From Setaria digitata (lineage: Eukaryota > Nematoda > Chromadorea > Rhabditida > Setariidae), in assembly GCA_003640385.1 (NCBI GenBank), contig RCAB01000865.1, positions 1 through 15,098 of the forward strand: DNA of 15,098 nt, written 5' to 3'. Under the pieces are notes generated by a model. The model made no database searches. It saw only the letters and a list, made by a program, of their open reading frames with translations, and was not told the DNA's origin. Below, one piece after another: positions 6,501 to 15,076 of the stretch. The translations under genes and the position numbers were made by a program. Within the stretch, counting starts at the first letter, position 1. Every line of letters begins with the position of its first letter.

Positions 6501-8666
6501 GTGGCAGGCTGAAGTTTGAAAAAATTACACTCAGTGCTCAGCTGTGACTGAAAGAAAAGTAATTAATATTCTAGCAACTTGAACTATTTCCTGAAAATAC
6601 TAGCTTGTGCCTCTAATTTTACTAATCAAGACTGTTAAATAACCAATAAATTGTGCAATAATTAAAGCGCCTAAGACGAAATTCTGGTCAGTGGATCTGA
6701 AACTACGAAAAATGGAGCAAGGAAGTTAATTTTAAGAAATTCTGCTACACAAAAAAAGGAATCTATACGGCAAATTGAATATCATGATAAGAGTACTTGA
6801 TATTGCTCCAAAAAGTCTATCCCATGGAGGCCAGTATCGCCAATCAAATTGCGTAAGCCAGACTTTAAAAGCTGGTGAAGTCCTAAAAAAAAACATGATA
6901 ATGCATGAGAACATGGATATTGCTGAAAAGCTTACGAAAATACTGGATACTAAATTAATCTAAAAAACATACCTGACCGCTTCTTCCCATGGTAATTCAC
7001 CAGTAAGCATTGCAACGAGCACTATCCCACAAGACCATATATCGGATGGCTCACCTCTATCACAAAAAATTATCGTATCAGATTGAAAAATTCTACTGAA
7101 TGAATGGCCCTTTTTTTGAAACAGTTCTTTCTCATTCAGTGATTGCGGGGAAAAAAAAAAAACAGCCATGAAGTTTGAAATATGCTTGGAAAGGAAAAAT
7201 ATTTCACACTAACAACTGATGAATAAATATTAAGAAAATTTTAACAACAGAACCTGTAGTCCGATGCTAATACTTGAGGTGAAAGATATTGCACTGTACC
7301 ACATCTTGTTTTTAATTTCCTTTCCACTCCTCTGTGACGAAATAGTGTTGCCAGACCAAAATCGCCAATTTTTAATTGGCCTGAAAAGCATGAAAAACTC
7401 ATTAGAATTTTTCAGACTCATTCAAATGAGTCTGAAAAATATCTAATAGTTATGAAGCGGAAAAATTTGCGAATTAAAAGTAGCTCACCATTTTTCATAA
7501 GTAATAAGTTTTCCGGCTTGATGTCACGATGTACGATACCCATTGAGTGGATGTGCTTCAGGCCAGTAATGATTTGCCTGAAAAATCCTTGTGCTTTTCG
7601 AGCAGGCATGCCGCTATCTGGCTCTGGAATAGAAGACGGGAATTGAACCTTATCACTATTATTTATTGTAATTTCACAAGTTTATTTTTAGAAGAAATTA
7701 AGCAGGAATGAAATCTTTAAATTGCTAAAAGTGAAAAATTAATCATATCACGGAACACAATGAGTTTCTAAAGTTAACAGGGAATTAAATTTCGGTCTTT
7801 CAACAAGCATATGAACAGCGTTCACCGATATGATCGAACAATTCGCCTCCATCAGCATATTCGAGAAACATTTCTATATGTCCATTGTCATAGCGCATTC
7901 CGATGTAGCGAATTATATATTTGGATTTCCGTAATATACGCATAATAAATGCCTGGAACGACTTAAAAACAGTCACAGAAACTGTAAAAAGCTACGCATG
8001 AAGTTTTAGATAGCTGCCTAAAATTATAATTTATCGGCTCCCTTTGCTGAATCCAACGAATAACGGAATGAAAGGATGTTTTTCGAATGACTAGAAAAAT
8101 TTTTCTGAACTACGTTCCAAATGAAAAATAAAAAGAAGTAGCTACTCTTCCACTTAATTTTTTTTTTCTAAATTCTTGACCTCTTGCCGAAGTTTCCTGT
8201 ATAATTCTTCTTCCTTTCCGGATGCACATACATTGATACACTTGGCAGCTACTACTGTTTCCGGCTTTTTTGGATCTACCAGTAAGCGAACTTCACCAAA
8301 AGCCCCTTCAAAATACTCGCAGTTTTTAGAATTTTTTTTTTCTTAATTTTTAAAGCTTCACCTGTAAAAGAAACAAGAAATATTTTTGAAAAAGTAGAAA
8401 AATAAAAATATTTTAACAGGGCATTTCACAAATTTAAAGTCAATTTTCTCCACCAAATGTAACATAGAATGAATACTCACAAGAAATAAAATTAGAAACA
8501 AAATGAATCAAAACCCATCCTTACCGTCACCTAGTGTTCGAAGTGCATCCCATTGCTGATGCCGGTATTCCGGTGGTAACCGTAACATTGAGCTAAATTT
8601 ATCATTTCGCAGCAATTTCTCCCACAATTCCTTCTGCTGCTCCTTTTGTTCCACATCGTTACTCAT
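3563..8666 (-). CDS. chk-1: Serine/threonine-protein kinase CHK1 (DNA-damage checkpoint), 14 exons
   Basis: CHK1 is the nuclear effector kinase activated by ATR after replication stress; it restrains CDC25 and blocks mitotic entry. Exons, read on the minus strand: 8666-8525, 8305-8181, 7952-7826, 7623-7489, 7380-7254, 7056-6973, 6882-6797, 6442-6353, 6275-6032, 5768-5703, 5359-5269, 4814-4686, 4389-4312, 3712-3563. All phases agree. The 1674-nt CDS gives 557 residues, longer than human CHK1 (476). The start at 8666 is preceded by an in-frame TAA at 8684-8682. Diagnostic motifs are [60 protein letters not shown] and [11 protein letters not shown], in the order known for CHK1. Identity as CHK1 is very secure. 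The least certain junctions are the exon 2 acceptor and the exon 10 donor. Introns range from 77 to 599 nt. I saw no strong polyadenylation signal close to the stop. Confidence 0.94.
4102..4234 (+). pseudogene. Orphan Tim17 exon-like fragment, antisense in chk-1 intron 13
   Basis: Tim17 is a core subunit of the TIM23 presequence translocase in the mitochondrial inner membrane. From 4103 the plus strand reads [15 protein letters not shown]..., then [20 protein letters not shown], then IVRE and TAG (4232-4234). The pattern YRI-x-DD-x-GGAF-x2-G-x2-G-x3-F-x4-GFRN-x-P-x-G-x-KL-x-G is that of the Tim17 N-terminal half (first membrane helix and loop). It is preceded by ACTTTCAG|T, a good acceptor, and C4226|GTGAAT is a usable donor. 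I found neither the initial MEEY-type exon nor later exons in the window. A proline and a glutamate fall in the membrane segment, which suggests relaxed constraint. I call it a gene fragment; a real exon of a nested gene is the alternative. Confidence 0.75.
5267..5268 (-). other. GC splice donor, chk-1 intron 11
   Basis: Exon 11 ends AATCAG|GCAAGC and exon 12 begins CATTACAG|CAT. The join gives [16 protein letters not shown], matching the conserved Q-x-P-x5-K/R-R-MTRF region of CHK1. No GT donor in the same phase lies nearby. GCAAGC fits the known strong consensus of GC-AG introns. Confidence 0.8.
5701..5702 (-). other. Probable GC splice donor, chk-1 intron 10
   Basis: Exon 10 must end in phase 2 to join exon 11 (TTGCAG|A GAA TTG). 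The only reasonable phase-2 donor is ATAAG|GCATGC. The alternative GT in phase 2 is AT|GTCCCA, inside the SQP motif, which would delete a conserved ATR site. The frame otherwise reads to TAA after ...KLADL. Confidence 0.6.
7407..7440. repeat. Perfect 16-bp inverted repeat in chk-1 intron 4
   Basis: ATTTTTCAGACTCATT (7407-7422) and AATGAGTCTGAAAAAT (7425-7440) are exact reverse complements with a 2-nt CA spacer. The element occupies about a third of the 108-nt intron 4 (7488-7381) and lies 24 nt upstream of the exon 5 acceptor. In the transcript the first arm reads ATTTTTCAG|A, a decoy acceptor that hairpin formation would hide. Confidence 0.95.
8306..8363 (-). promoter_or_regulatory. Competing splice acceptors before chk-1 exon 2
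   Basis: The acceptor that gives the canonical loop GDGAFGEV is TATTTTGAAG|GGG at 8307-8306, preceded by an A-rich tract. A much better-looking acceptor, TTTCTTTTACAG|GTG, lies upstream at 8363-8362. Using it adds 56 nt and shifts the frame to a stop shortly after. The 56-nt stretch includes a run of exactly ten A. With eleven A it would be 57 nt and fully open, giving an 18-residue-class insertion in the glycine loop. Confidence 0.6.
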
Positions 8667-8847
8667 CGTTGCGTAATCTAATTAATTCATATACAAATGA
8701 TAAAGTTAGGTATTGACATTAACGAAGTTTTCACGAGTAAAACATTGTAGTCAGTGATCTACGTTCTCATAGATGATCTGATTATTAATTACTGCTGCCA
8801 TTTATAAAACTTAACCCTAACATCTAATACTGCTGCTGCTTGCTCAC
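8667..8847 (-). promoter_or_regulatory. Immediate 5' flank of chk-1
   Basis: TTAATTAG at about 8685-8678 could serve as a cis or trans splice acceptor 11 nt before the chk-1 ATG, but it is weak. No TATA-type core promoter or other clear element was recognised. Confidence 0.35.
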
Positions 8848-10032
8848 TATCAAAGCTATCACTTATCACTCCTATTTTCGAGAGGCACTATCAGCATAAC
8901 AGACTAATCACTTCTCACTCTCGCTTTCAAGAAACGTTCCCCTCTTTATCTACAATTTGTCACAGCTATTATCACTTCCATTTCTGCCGTCTTCTATCAG
9001 TTTGTTCATTGTTTATCACTTTCAACCCTCAGAAATGGTTTTTTCCAATTTTCCCGTCCATCAGAACAATCACTTATTTGTCTCGCTCCTGTGAAACAAT
9101 CCTATTCTCATTTACAATCCACCAGAGTTATCAGCTATCACTTCTGGCCAGTGATATATTCCCATCCGTCATCTATCAGCTTATCATCCCTCTCCATCAG
9201 ATAATCTTTATATCTGCTATCCTACCACATTGATTACTTATCACTGACATTCCTACAATCTTATCCCTACCTGTCTTATTCCTGTTGCTGATAGGGCATC
9301 TAGTTCCAGTATATTACTTGGCACTTATCACCTATCACTAACCTCACACGCCTCCACACAAAACTCCATTTTATCCGCTAGAGTTTAAAATACCTTAAGC
9401 CGCCAAAATATTTCGCTATTTTGCAGCAGAAAATCTGTTTTTGTCACTGTGTGGCTTGAACGAGAGATCACGGGGATTCAGGTTATCCGGAGCGACAGAG
9501 ACAGCTGATTGAGAGCATTCAGTAGATAATCACTGTAAAGTAGTAAGATATTTCTCATCTACATTACTGGGATATCAACATTTACCAGTGCAGTTATGTG
9601 ATTAGCAATGCATCGACAATAGTGAATAATTAATCCCACATTATCAGTTATTGAATTCTAGTAATTGGTCCAGTACCATTTATCAGTAATATCACTTAAT
9701 CAACATACTCTAAAACAATGTAATATTACTTTTATTACTTAAAATCACTAAAATATCAAACTATCATTGATGCCATGTGATTAATGAATCAGTGCTACGT
9801 TATCAATACCATCAAATTTGATTAATCATCAATAATGCAAGCTGTTGTACTGTGTGATCATTTATTAATGACATCAGTTGATCAACGATTCAATGGGGTC
9901 AAATAATTAGTGATAAGAGAAGGTGATAACATTATATAATAAGGGAAGAAATCAAAGCATTTTCGGAGATTTTTATCGAAATATCATAATTTATTTTACA
10001 TTTTTTTCTTTCATTACTGCTAATAATTATCA
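8848..10032. promoter_or_regulatory. Dense cluster of GATA-type (TTATCA/TGATAA) words upstream of chk-1
   Basis: By hand count, TTATCA or its complement TGATAA occurs at 8863, 8969, 9013, 9128, 9181, 9238, 9325, 9641, 9680, 9800, 9911, 9924 and 10027. Many more TATCA words occur (8848, 8857, 8889, 8995, 9136, 9174, 9333 and others). I estimate about two hexamers by chance at this composition. TGATAA is the core site of nematode GATA factors such as ELT-2. From about 8840 to 9360 the plus strand has two to three times more C than G, and motifs recur as TATCACT or TATCAGC, which also fits a decayed simple satellite. No coding frame is convincing here. Confidence 0.5.
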
Positions 10033-10245
10033 ATGAGTTGAATCATTATAATCTTCATTGCGATCACTAATTGTTAATTGGCTGAAATTTTCGTATGACG
10101 TCTCTTAATTTGATAGATTTATTAATTAAAATTTCATGTCAGTATGATTTTTTTCTTAATGAAAATATCTAAAAAAAGAAAGAAAAATAGCCTAAACTGA
10201 TTTGATCTAACGCACCGCTGTCGAACAACTTTAACCAAAATACTG
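10033..10245. other. Non-coding stretch
   Basis: AT-rich sequence with no recognised feature, apart from a rise in GC after 10205 that leads into the ORF at 10246. Confidence 0.5.
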
Positions 10246-10410
10246 ATGGAGCTGGAAGACGATTACTGTTTTGCATCACTGAAACCAAACATCATCTATT
10301 TGAGAGGGAAAGTTAAGGGAAAAAAAAAGGGAAAAAAAGAGGGAATTATGAACTGTAACCTTACGGGGTCAGCAGATGGAGAGTTGGCGCTCTTTGCTAC
10401 CTCAGGTTAA
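10246..10410 (+). CDS. Small ORF of 54 codons, unknown
   Basis: ATG at 10246 to TAA at 10408-10410 reads MELEDDYCFASLKPNIIYLR, a lysine/glycine run (GKVKGKKKGKKEG), then IMNCNLTGSADGELALFATSG. The stretch is more GC-rich than its flanks, and the frame stays open back to a TGA at about 10197. The protein matches no family I recognise. The first codons resemble a short sequence just past the chk-1 stop (about 3543-3568). There is no TTTCAG near the ATG. It may be a small gene, an exon or a relic. Confidence 0.15.
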   Translation: MELEDDYCFASLKPNIIYLRGKVKGKKKGKKEGIMNCNLTGSADGELALFATSG

Positions 10411-13035
10411 CAAAATGAGGTTACTTCATCAACAGATAAACAGAAGATGTTCCTTTACTACTGCAGTATTATTCAGTAAATTATATGGGGAATTCGAGGA
10501 ATGATTTACGAAATTCGTCAATTAATCATCGTACGATTTTGTTTCTCTATGATTTAGTGAAATTACCATTAAAAATGCTTCATATGAAATAAATATAACT
10601 TTTTAAAATAAATATTCTTCAAAAAAATAAATAAAATAAATGTAACATTACTCAATTTATTCTTCAAATAAATTATTGATCATTTGGAAATAGAACAATG
10701 GGAATAGCATAGCATAATTAACGACAATCACGATAATTTCTATCAGAAATCACAATTACTTCAAAGGATTTTTTTTTTTTGTTATTAACTATAAGTGTAC
10801 AAATATATTTCACAAAAATTATTGATCTGGATAAATCATTCATCGTGATGAGCTTAATTCTGAATAAGAATTAATTATTTCTTGGACAAAAACGAAGCGA
10901 AAGAATAAGAAAACTAATTAACTAATTAGTATCAAATAATTGATTTTAGCGATTTGCCGAAAAAAGTTCTGAAATTTTGAACAATTTTATCGTAAATTTG
11001 TAATCCAATTTTAAAATTTGTTGTCATTCTCACTCTTTTTTATTTTATTAATGCACTCCTATCTAATTACTTCAATTTCAAAATTTACCATTGTTTCTGT
11101 CCTTTTATTTTTCATTTTGGCAAATAAATTCTGATTATTTATTCCATTTCAATACTCCACCAATGTTTATTGCTTTTGTTCATTCATATTTATTCAATTT
11201 TTCAATTTAAACAGAGCCAGTAGTCTAAGAAAGAAATAAAATTAATTTTGGTAATTGTTAAATTATCTTGCGCAGAATTCTTTTCATTTTAAATTCTAAC
11301 AAACTTTTCAGTGCCGCTTCCATATCAATTAACAATGATTATTTCTCTAACTACTTAAAAGAATTTTACTACTATTATTATTGCAAACCTGTTTACGCTA
11401 TATCACATCAATAGTACTGTAACTTTAATTAAGTCTCCAAGTATTTTCTGTTTCCTCTTTTTCTTAATAGTCTCTGACCAAAAAGACAGTGTAAATATGT
11501 TTTAAAAAAGTTATCAAAAATATAGTCTCAAATGATTTCTTATTCAATGATCGTAAATATTGAAAATTATTAAATCAAATTTTTTTAAAAAAATTATTTC
11601 CATAAATTATCATGCGGACTTCCGAGAAGTCATTTGTGTATGATATGAAGAGCATCATACTTCTGTTTTATTTGAACTGTTACGATGACTAGTTAGTTTG
11701 ATTGTTGAAAAATATATCATCGATTCATCAATCTTCCACATCATTTCTAATAATTTCCACAGCCAAGATTATTCATTTGAATTTAATTAATTCAACAACT
11801 GATTTTAACTGAATATGTTTAAATCGTTAAAAATGGATTGCTTTTATCAGTATCATTTTTTCTGATGATAACATGAAATTGCAAGGAAAAAAGTATTTTT
11901 TTCCAACATGTTCTTTATAATTTATTTGAAAAAGAGCAGAGCAAAAAAATATTGCTAAATTTAGATCAACATTTAATGCCACAGAAAAAAAGAAATGGAG
12001 AAAAAATACTAAGTTAGAGTAACCAACTTTTATATGCTTATCAGCTTATCTTGATCATTCTTAACCAAACATACTTTTGCAATTTACCGCAAAAGGAAAT
12101 TTTCCCTTTCATTTTAACTAATAAACTAAGAACAAATGAAAAAAATAAAATGAAAGTTGAAAACATGTTTTCACTAATGTTTTTCCATTTTTTTTTGAGC
12201 AGAGTAAAATGGTATTTTTGAAGACTTTGAAATTGGTTGTCGAAAATTTGTGCTGTGCCCTAGTGAACTAATTAATATAACTAATTGTTGACGCTAATTA
12301 ACACTAATAATTTTGCTTTCAATTAATATAAAAAGACAGATTGTTCATGAGAATTATTTTCTGGCGAATTAAACAGAAAAAAAGAATTTTTCCAAATAAA
12401 ATTAATATATTCACACTGTTTACCAAAATCATTTCAACAAAAATTTCAAAATTTTGTAGCTCACAATTAATTTCTGAATGAATATGATTAAATTTAACAA
12501 AATTTTCAATTAATTTTTACAACAATCAACTTTTACTTGTTTTATTAACTTTTTTAAAAAAAGAACCACTTAATTACTCGTCATTAGTGGCATTCATTTA
12601 TTTGTCGGCGTTTATGATGAAAAATAAATCATGGATGAAGATTTCTCGAAAACAAAAATAAAACACAGGTAAAGCTGGCAATAAGCTTTTTTAAACATTT
12701 TTATTAATCACATAGTTCTGAAACACCAATTTAGAATATCATGAACAATTACAATAAAAAATCCTACTAATTAATCATTAGCAGGAAAAAAAGGATAATG
12801 AGAAAGAGAGTTTTAAAGTTTCATATTCTAGCATTCTCTTTAATATAAATTATCACTATCATATGCTTTTCGCAATCAGTATCAGAGGATTCTCGTGCAA
12901 AGGTTGCATCATATCATGTTTTATCAGTGTTTCTGCAATTGTAAATGTGTGTATTTTGATAAGTGGAATAAAAGGAATTACAAATCAAATCAAAAAATGC
13001 CAGAAATGATGAGGAGGAAACTACTTACAAATTAT
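10411..13035. other. Long AT-rich intergenic stretch
   Basis: No exon pair, tRNA, spliced-leader RNA or mobile element is recognisable on either strand. Composition is very AT-rich with many TTAATTAA-like words. Local structure: two adjacent short hairpins at 11617-11660 and a TTTTGC/GCAAAA pair near 12074-12095. The 3' end of the gene at 13036-13668 probably terminates within the right edge. Confidence 0.5.
11617..11660. repeat. Two adjacent small inverted repeats
   Basis: GACTTC (11617-11622) pairs with GAAGTC (11626-11631) around CGA. GTATGAT (11638-11644) pairs with ATCATAC (11654-11660) around nine bases. Both stems are perfect and lie in a small island less AT-rich than its flanks. A structured RNA is possible, but stems this short can arise by chance. 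Confidence 0.45.
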
Positions 13036-13668
13036 TTAATTTAACTCCCATTGCTTATATCGGTTAGCTTCATATGCACCAGTTATCATCACCCAAACTT
13101 TTTCGAAATGACCAGTAAAATTGTATTATTAAAAAAAAGTAAATGTGAAAGACTAACCTCTTCCAATTTGTATTGAAACTTGCGACAAATCGTCAACAAA
13201 TCGGCTGTCTCCACAAACTCCGTCAGTTTCACTATGTATAATAGTTGCACCTGAAATTAGCTCACTATCTTACCTGTACAGATTTATGAAGCAGAGAATA
13301 ATTCTCGAACTTGAGTCTTGAAATGATTCAAGTTTCATTGAGAATTTTCCGTCAGATCCAACAAAAATTCATTTCGAATAAGAAGTTACAGCTAATGGAT
13401 TACTTTTCATCAAATTCTCTTACCAACTGGTAATCATTTATCAGTCGCTTATATTATCTATTCATTTATCTTCATTATCAACGCGAAAGAAAACTTTAGA
13501 GATGAAAATTTTTTTATTATCTAAATTCTTTTAGATTGCAAATAGCATTTGACTAATTTGAAGAAAAGGTGGCAGAATAATTAACACACCTGCCACTTGC
13601 GGTCTTTGTACCATTACTTCCATTCCGCCGCAAAAGATGCATAGTGCAAGATATACAATTTTTGCCAT
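13036..13668 (-). CDS. Predicted small secreted protein, three exons, unknown family
   Basis: Exons on the minus strand are 13668-13590, 13250-13158 and 13097-13036; the phases (1, 1) agree and the product has 77 residues. Residues 1-20 (MAKIVYLALCIFCGGMEVMV) look like a signal peptide: one lysine, a hydrophobic core, then QRPQVAG. The mature part begins ATIIHSETDGVCGDSRFVDD and ends WVMITGAYEANRYKQWELN. Donors are GCAG|GTGTGT and AGAG|GTTAGT; the exon 2 acceptor AATTTCAG|GTG is strong. The exon 3 acceptor, TTTCGAAAAAG|TTTGG, is poor and is the weak point. I do not recognise the family. Exon 2 is also open in another frame (VQLLYIVKLTEFVETADLLT...), but exon 1 cannot be joined to that frame without a stop. 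Confidence 0.5.
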
Positions 13669-13684
13669 TCTTTAAAGAAAATTA
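13669..13684 (-). promoter_or_regulatory. Candidate spliced-leader trans-splice acceptor
   Basis: AATTTTCTTTAAAG|A precedes the ATG at 13668 by one base. This pyrimidine-rich site ending in AG directly before the start codon, with no upstream donor evident, is the usual arrangement of trans-spliced nematode messages. It supports both the start choice and the gene. Confidence 0.5.
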
Positions 13685-13700
13685 AGCAAAATTTGGCAAC

Positions 13701-13722
13701 TTCAGAAAATATTTTTTCTGAA
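13701..13722. repeat. Short hairpin upstream of the secreted-protein gene
   Basis: TTCAGAAAA (13701-13709) and TTTTCTGAA (13714-13722) are perfect complements around a 4-nt loop, about 33-54 bases upstream of the ATG at 13668. The arms share the TTTTTCAGA/TCTGAAAAA core with the intron 4 palindrome of chk-1. Confidence 0.6.
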
Positions 13723-15076
13723 ATTCATTTCACTTCACATATGTGATTTTAATATATTAATCAATTTTTCGAGAAACAAAAAAATAATTTGTTATATTTG
13801 GCTAAATTTTCCAAAAAAAAACTTTTCGCTCCAAAATTTTTATAAAAAAAATTTTGCACGAACATTTTTGCAAAATTTGCAAAGGGGAACTAACTAGACT
13901 ATTGGAGCTTCAAACTTCTAATATTTACAATAATTATGTAATTTATATACTTTACAAGTAAGAATTGTATTCATAAATTCCAATTTCCACCCTGTTTCTT
14001 TCTTTTTTTTTGCGTTATTTTAAGAGAATTTGGAATTGGGAGGAATTAAAAACACAAATTAAAATAAGTGAAAATCAATCTGAATGAATTTTCCAACAGA
14101 AAAAACACATATAAATGACCAATTTTTGTTTAAATTGGCACGACTAATTCAAACTGGCAAATTACAGTCTTTTGAATGATTACGGGTAAAAAAGGAAAGC
14201 AATTAAATGATCTATAAATTAAATTAATTGGTTCAAAATAAAAAAAAGCATTTAAAACTACAACTTTTCAAGTCCGGCGATAATTTATTTTTAATTAATC
14301 ATTTGATTGTTCTTTGTTTAAAATTGGAGGAAAAAATGAAGAACAGGATAAAAACCGAATGAAATTGGTAAATAAATAAAAGAAAGTATTTCGTCAAAAA
14401 TTCTCAACCCACTTTTTTTTCATTAGTCAGTTACACTACTTCTTGTGCAGTAGTAAATTTTCCAATTTCATCAGATGTATCTCTAGTTTCATTGCACAAC
14501 ATCAAAAATCAGATTTTATAAATATGTGCATATTAATTGCAATTATTTGAATATTTGAAGTTATCAGAAGTTTTAGAAAAATAAATTTGCACTTCAAAAT
14601 TTATTCCTCAATTGTTTTTTATTACTCCTAAAATGTTTCAATCCGTTTTAACTTTACTAATTTAGATCAATAATTCACTGATAATTTTAGTACTAGGATA
14701 AAATTCAAAAGTGGATGTTTTCATTTCATTCGAATTCAGCTTCCCGCTTTTTCAAAAAATTCGACTTTTTGCGTTATTTTCCAAAAAAAAAAAAAACTTT
14801 TCGAAGAGTTTTTTCACAAATTTCGAGTTTGTTTTGAAATGAATTTCTATATCATTTCAATCTGTTAGTTTTTTTTTCATGCAAAATAATCAAATTTCTT
14901 TAATGGTTGGATTTTTTTTTTTAATATTTAATTAGAAACCAGCTAATTTTTTTTTTGTTCTGAAAATTTTAACTAAGGGCTTCTGAATTTGCATTCACGT
15001 CACACACGATTGACTCTCATGTCAAGGGATATTTCGGTTATGAATTGAGAACAATTAATTGCATATGTATAATTAA
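13723..15076. other. AT-rich non-coding stretch
   Basis: I see no gene in this stretch. Homopolymer T and A runs are frequent. It is presumably intergenic sequence upstream of the minus-strand gene ending at 13668. Confidence 0.55.

Larger units (their letters stand above)
6353..8666 (-). other. chk-1: CHK1 N-terminal extension and kinase domain (exons 1-8)
   Basis: Residues 1-38 are a charged, Gln/Glu/Lys-rich extension about 30 residues longer than in human CHK1. The glycine loop is G46-D-G-A-F-G51, the ATP-anchoring lysine is K69 (AAK), its helix-C partner is E89 (RQE), and the hinge region is [10 protein letters not shown]. The catalytic loop is H163-R-D165-I-K167-P-E-N170 and the metal-binding D183 lies in DFG. 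The activation segment ends C203-G-T-V-Q-Y-L-S-P-Q212, where the usual APE glutamate is glutamine. D224 in DIWSCG and the ARITI-like [10 protein letters not shown] motif close the C-lobe. All catalytic residues are present, so an active kinase is expected, although the SPQ change removes a common structural salt bridge. Confidence 0.92.

Noticed and set aside
9009..9233. 74-codon plus-strand open frame in the GATA-rich region
   Set aside because: Ser/Ile/Leu-rich product of the TATCA-rich, C-skewed sequence, with no motif or splice context. It is better explained by the repeat-like composition.
13158..13250. Alternative frame of the exon reading VQLLYIVKLTEFVETADLLT, with a faint resemblance to helical PCI-domain proteins
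   Set aside because: No upstream or downstream exon joins it without a stop; the similarity is too weak to name. It is kept only as a remark in the findings.
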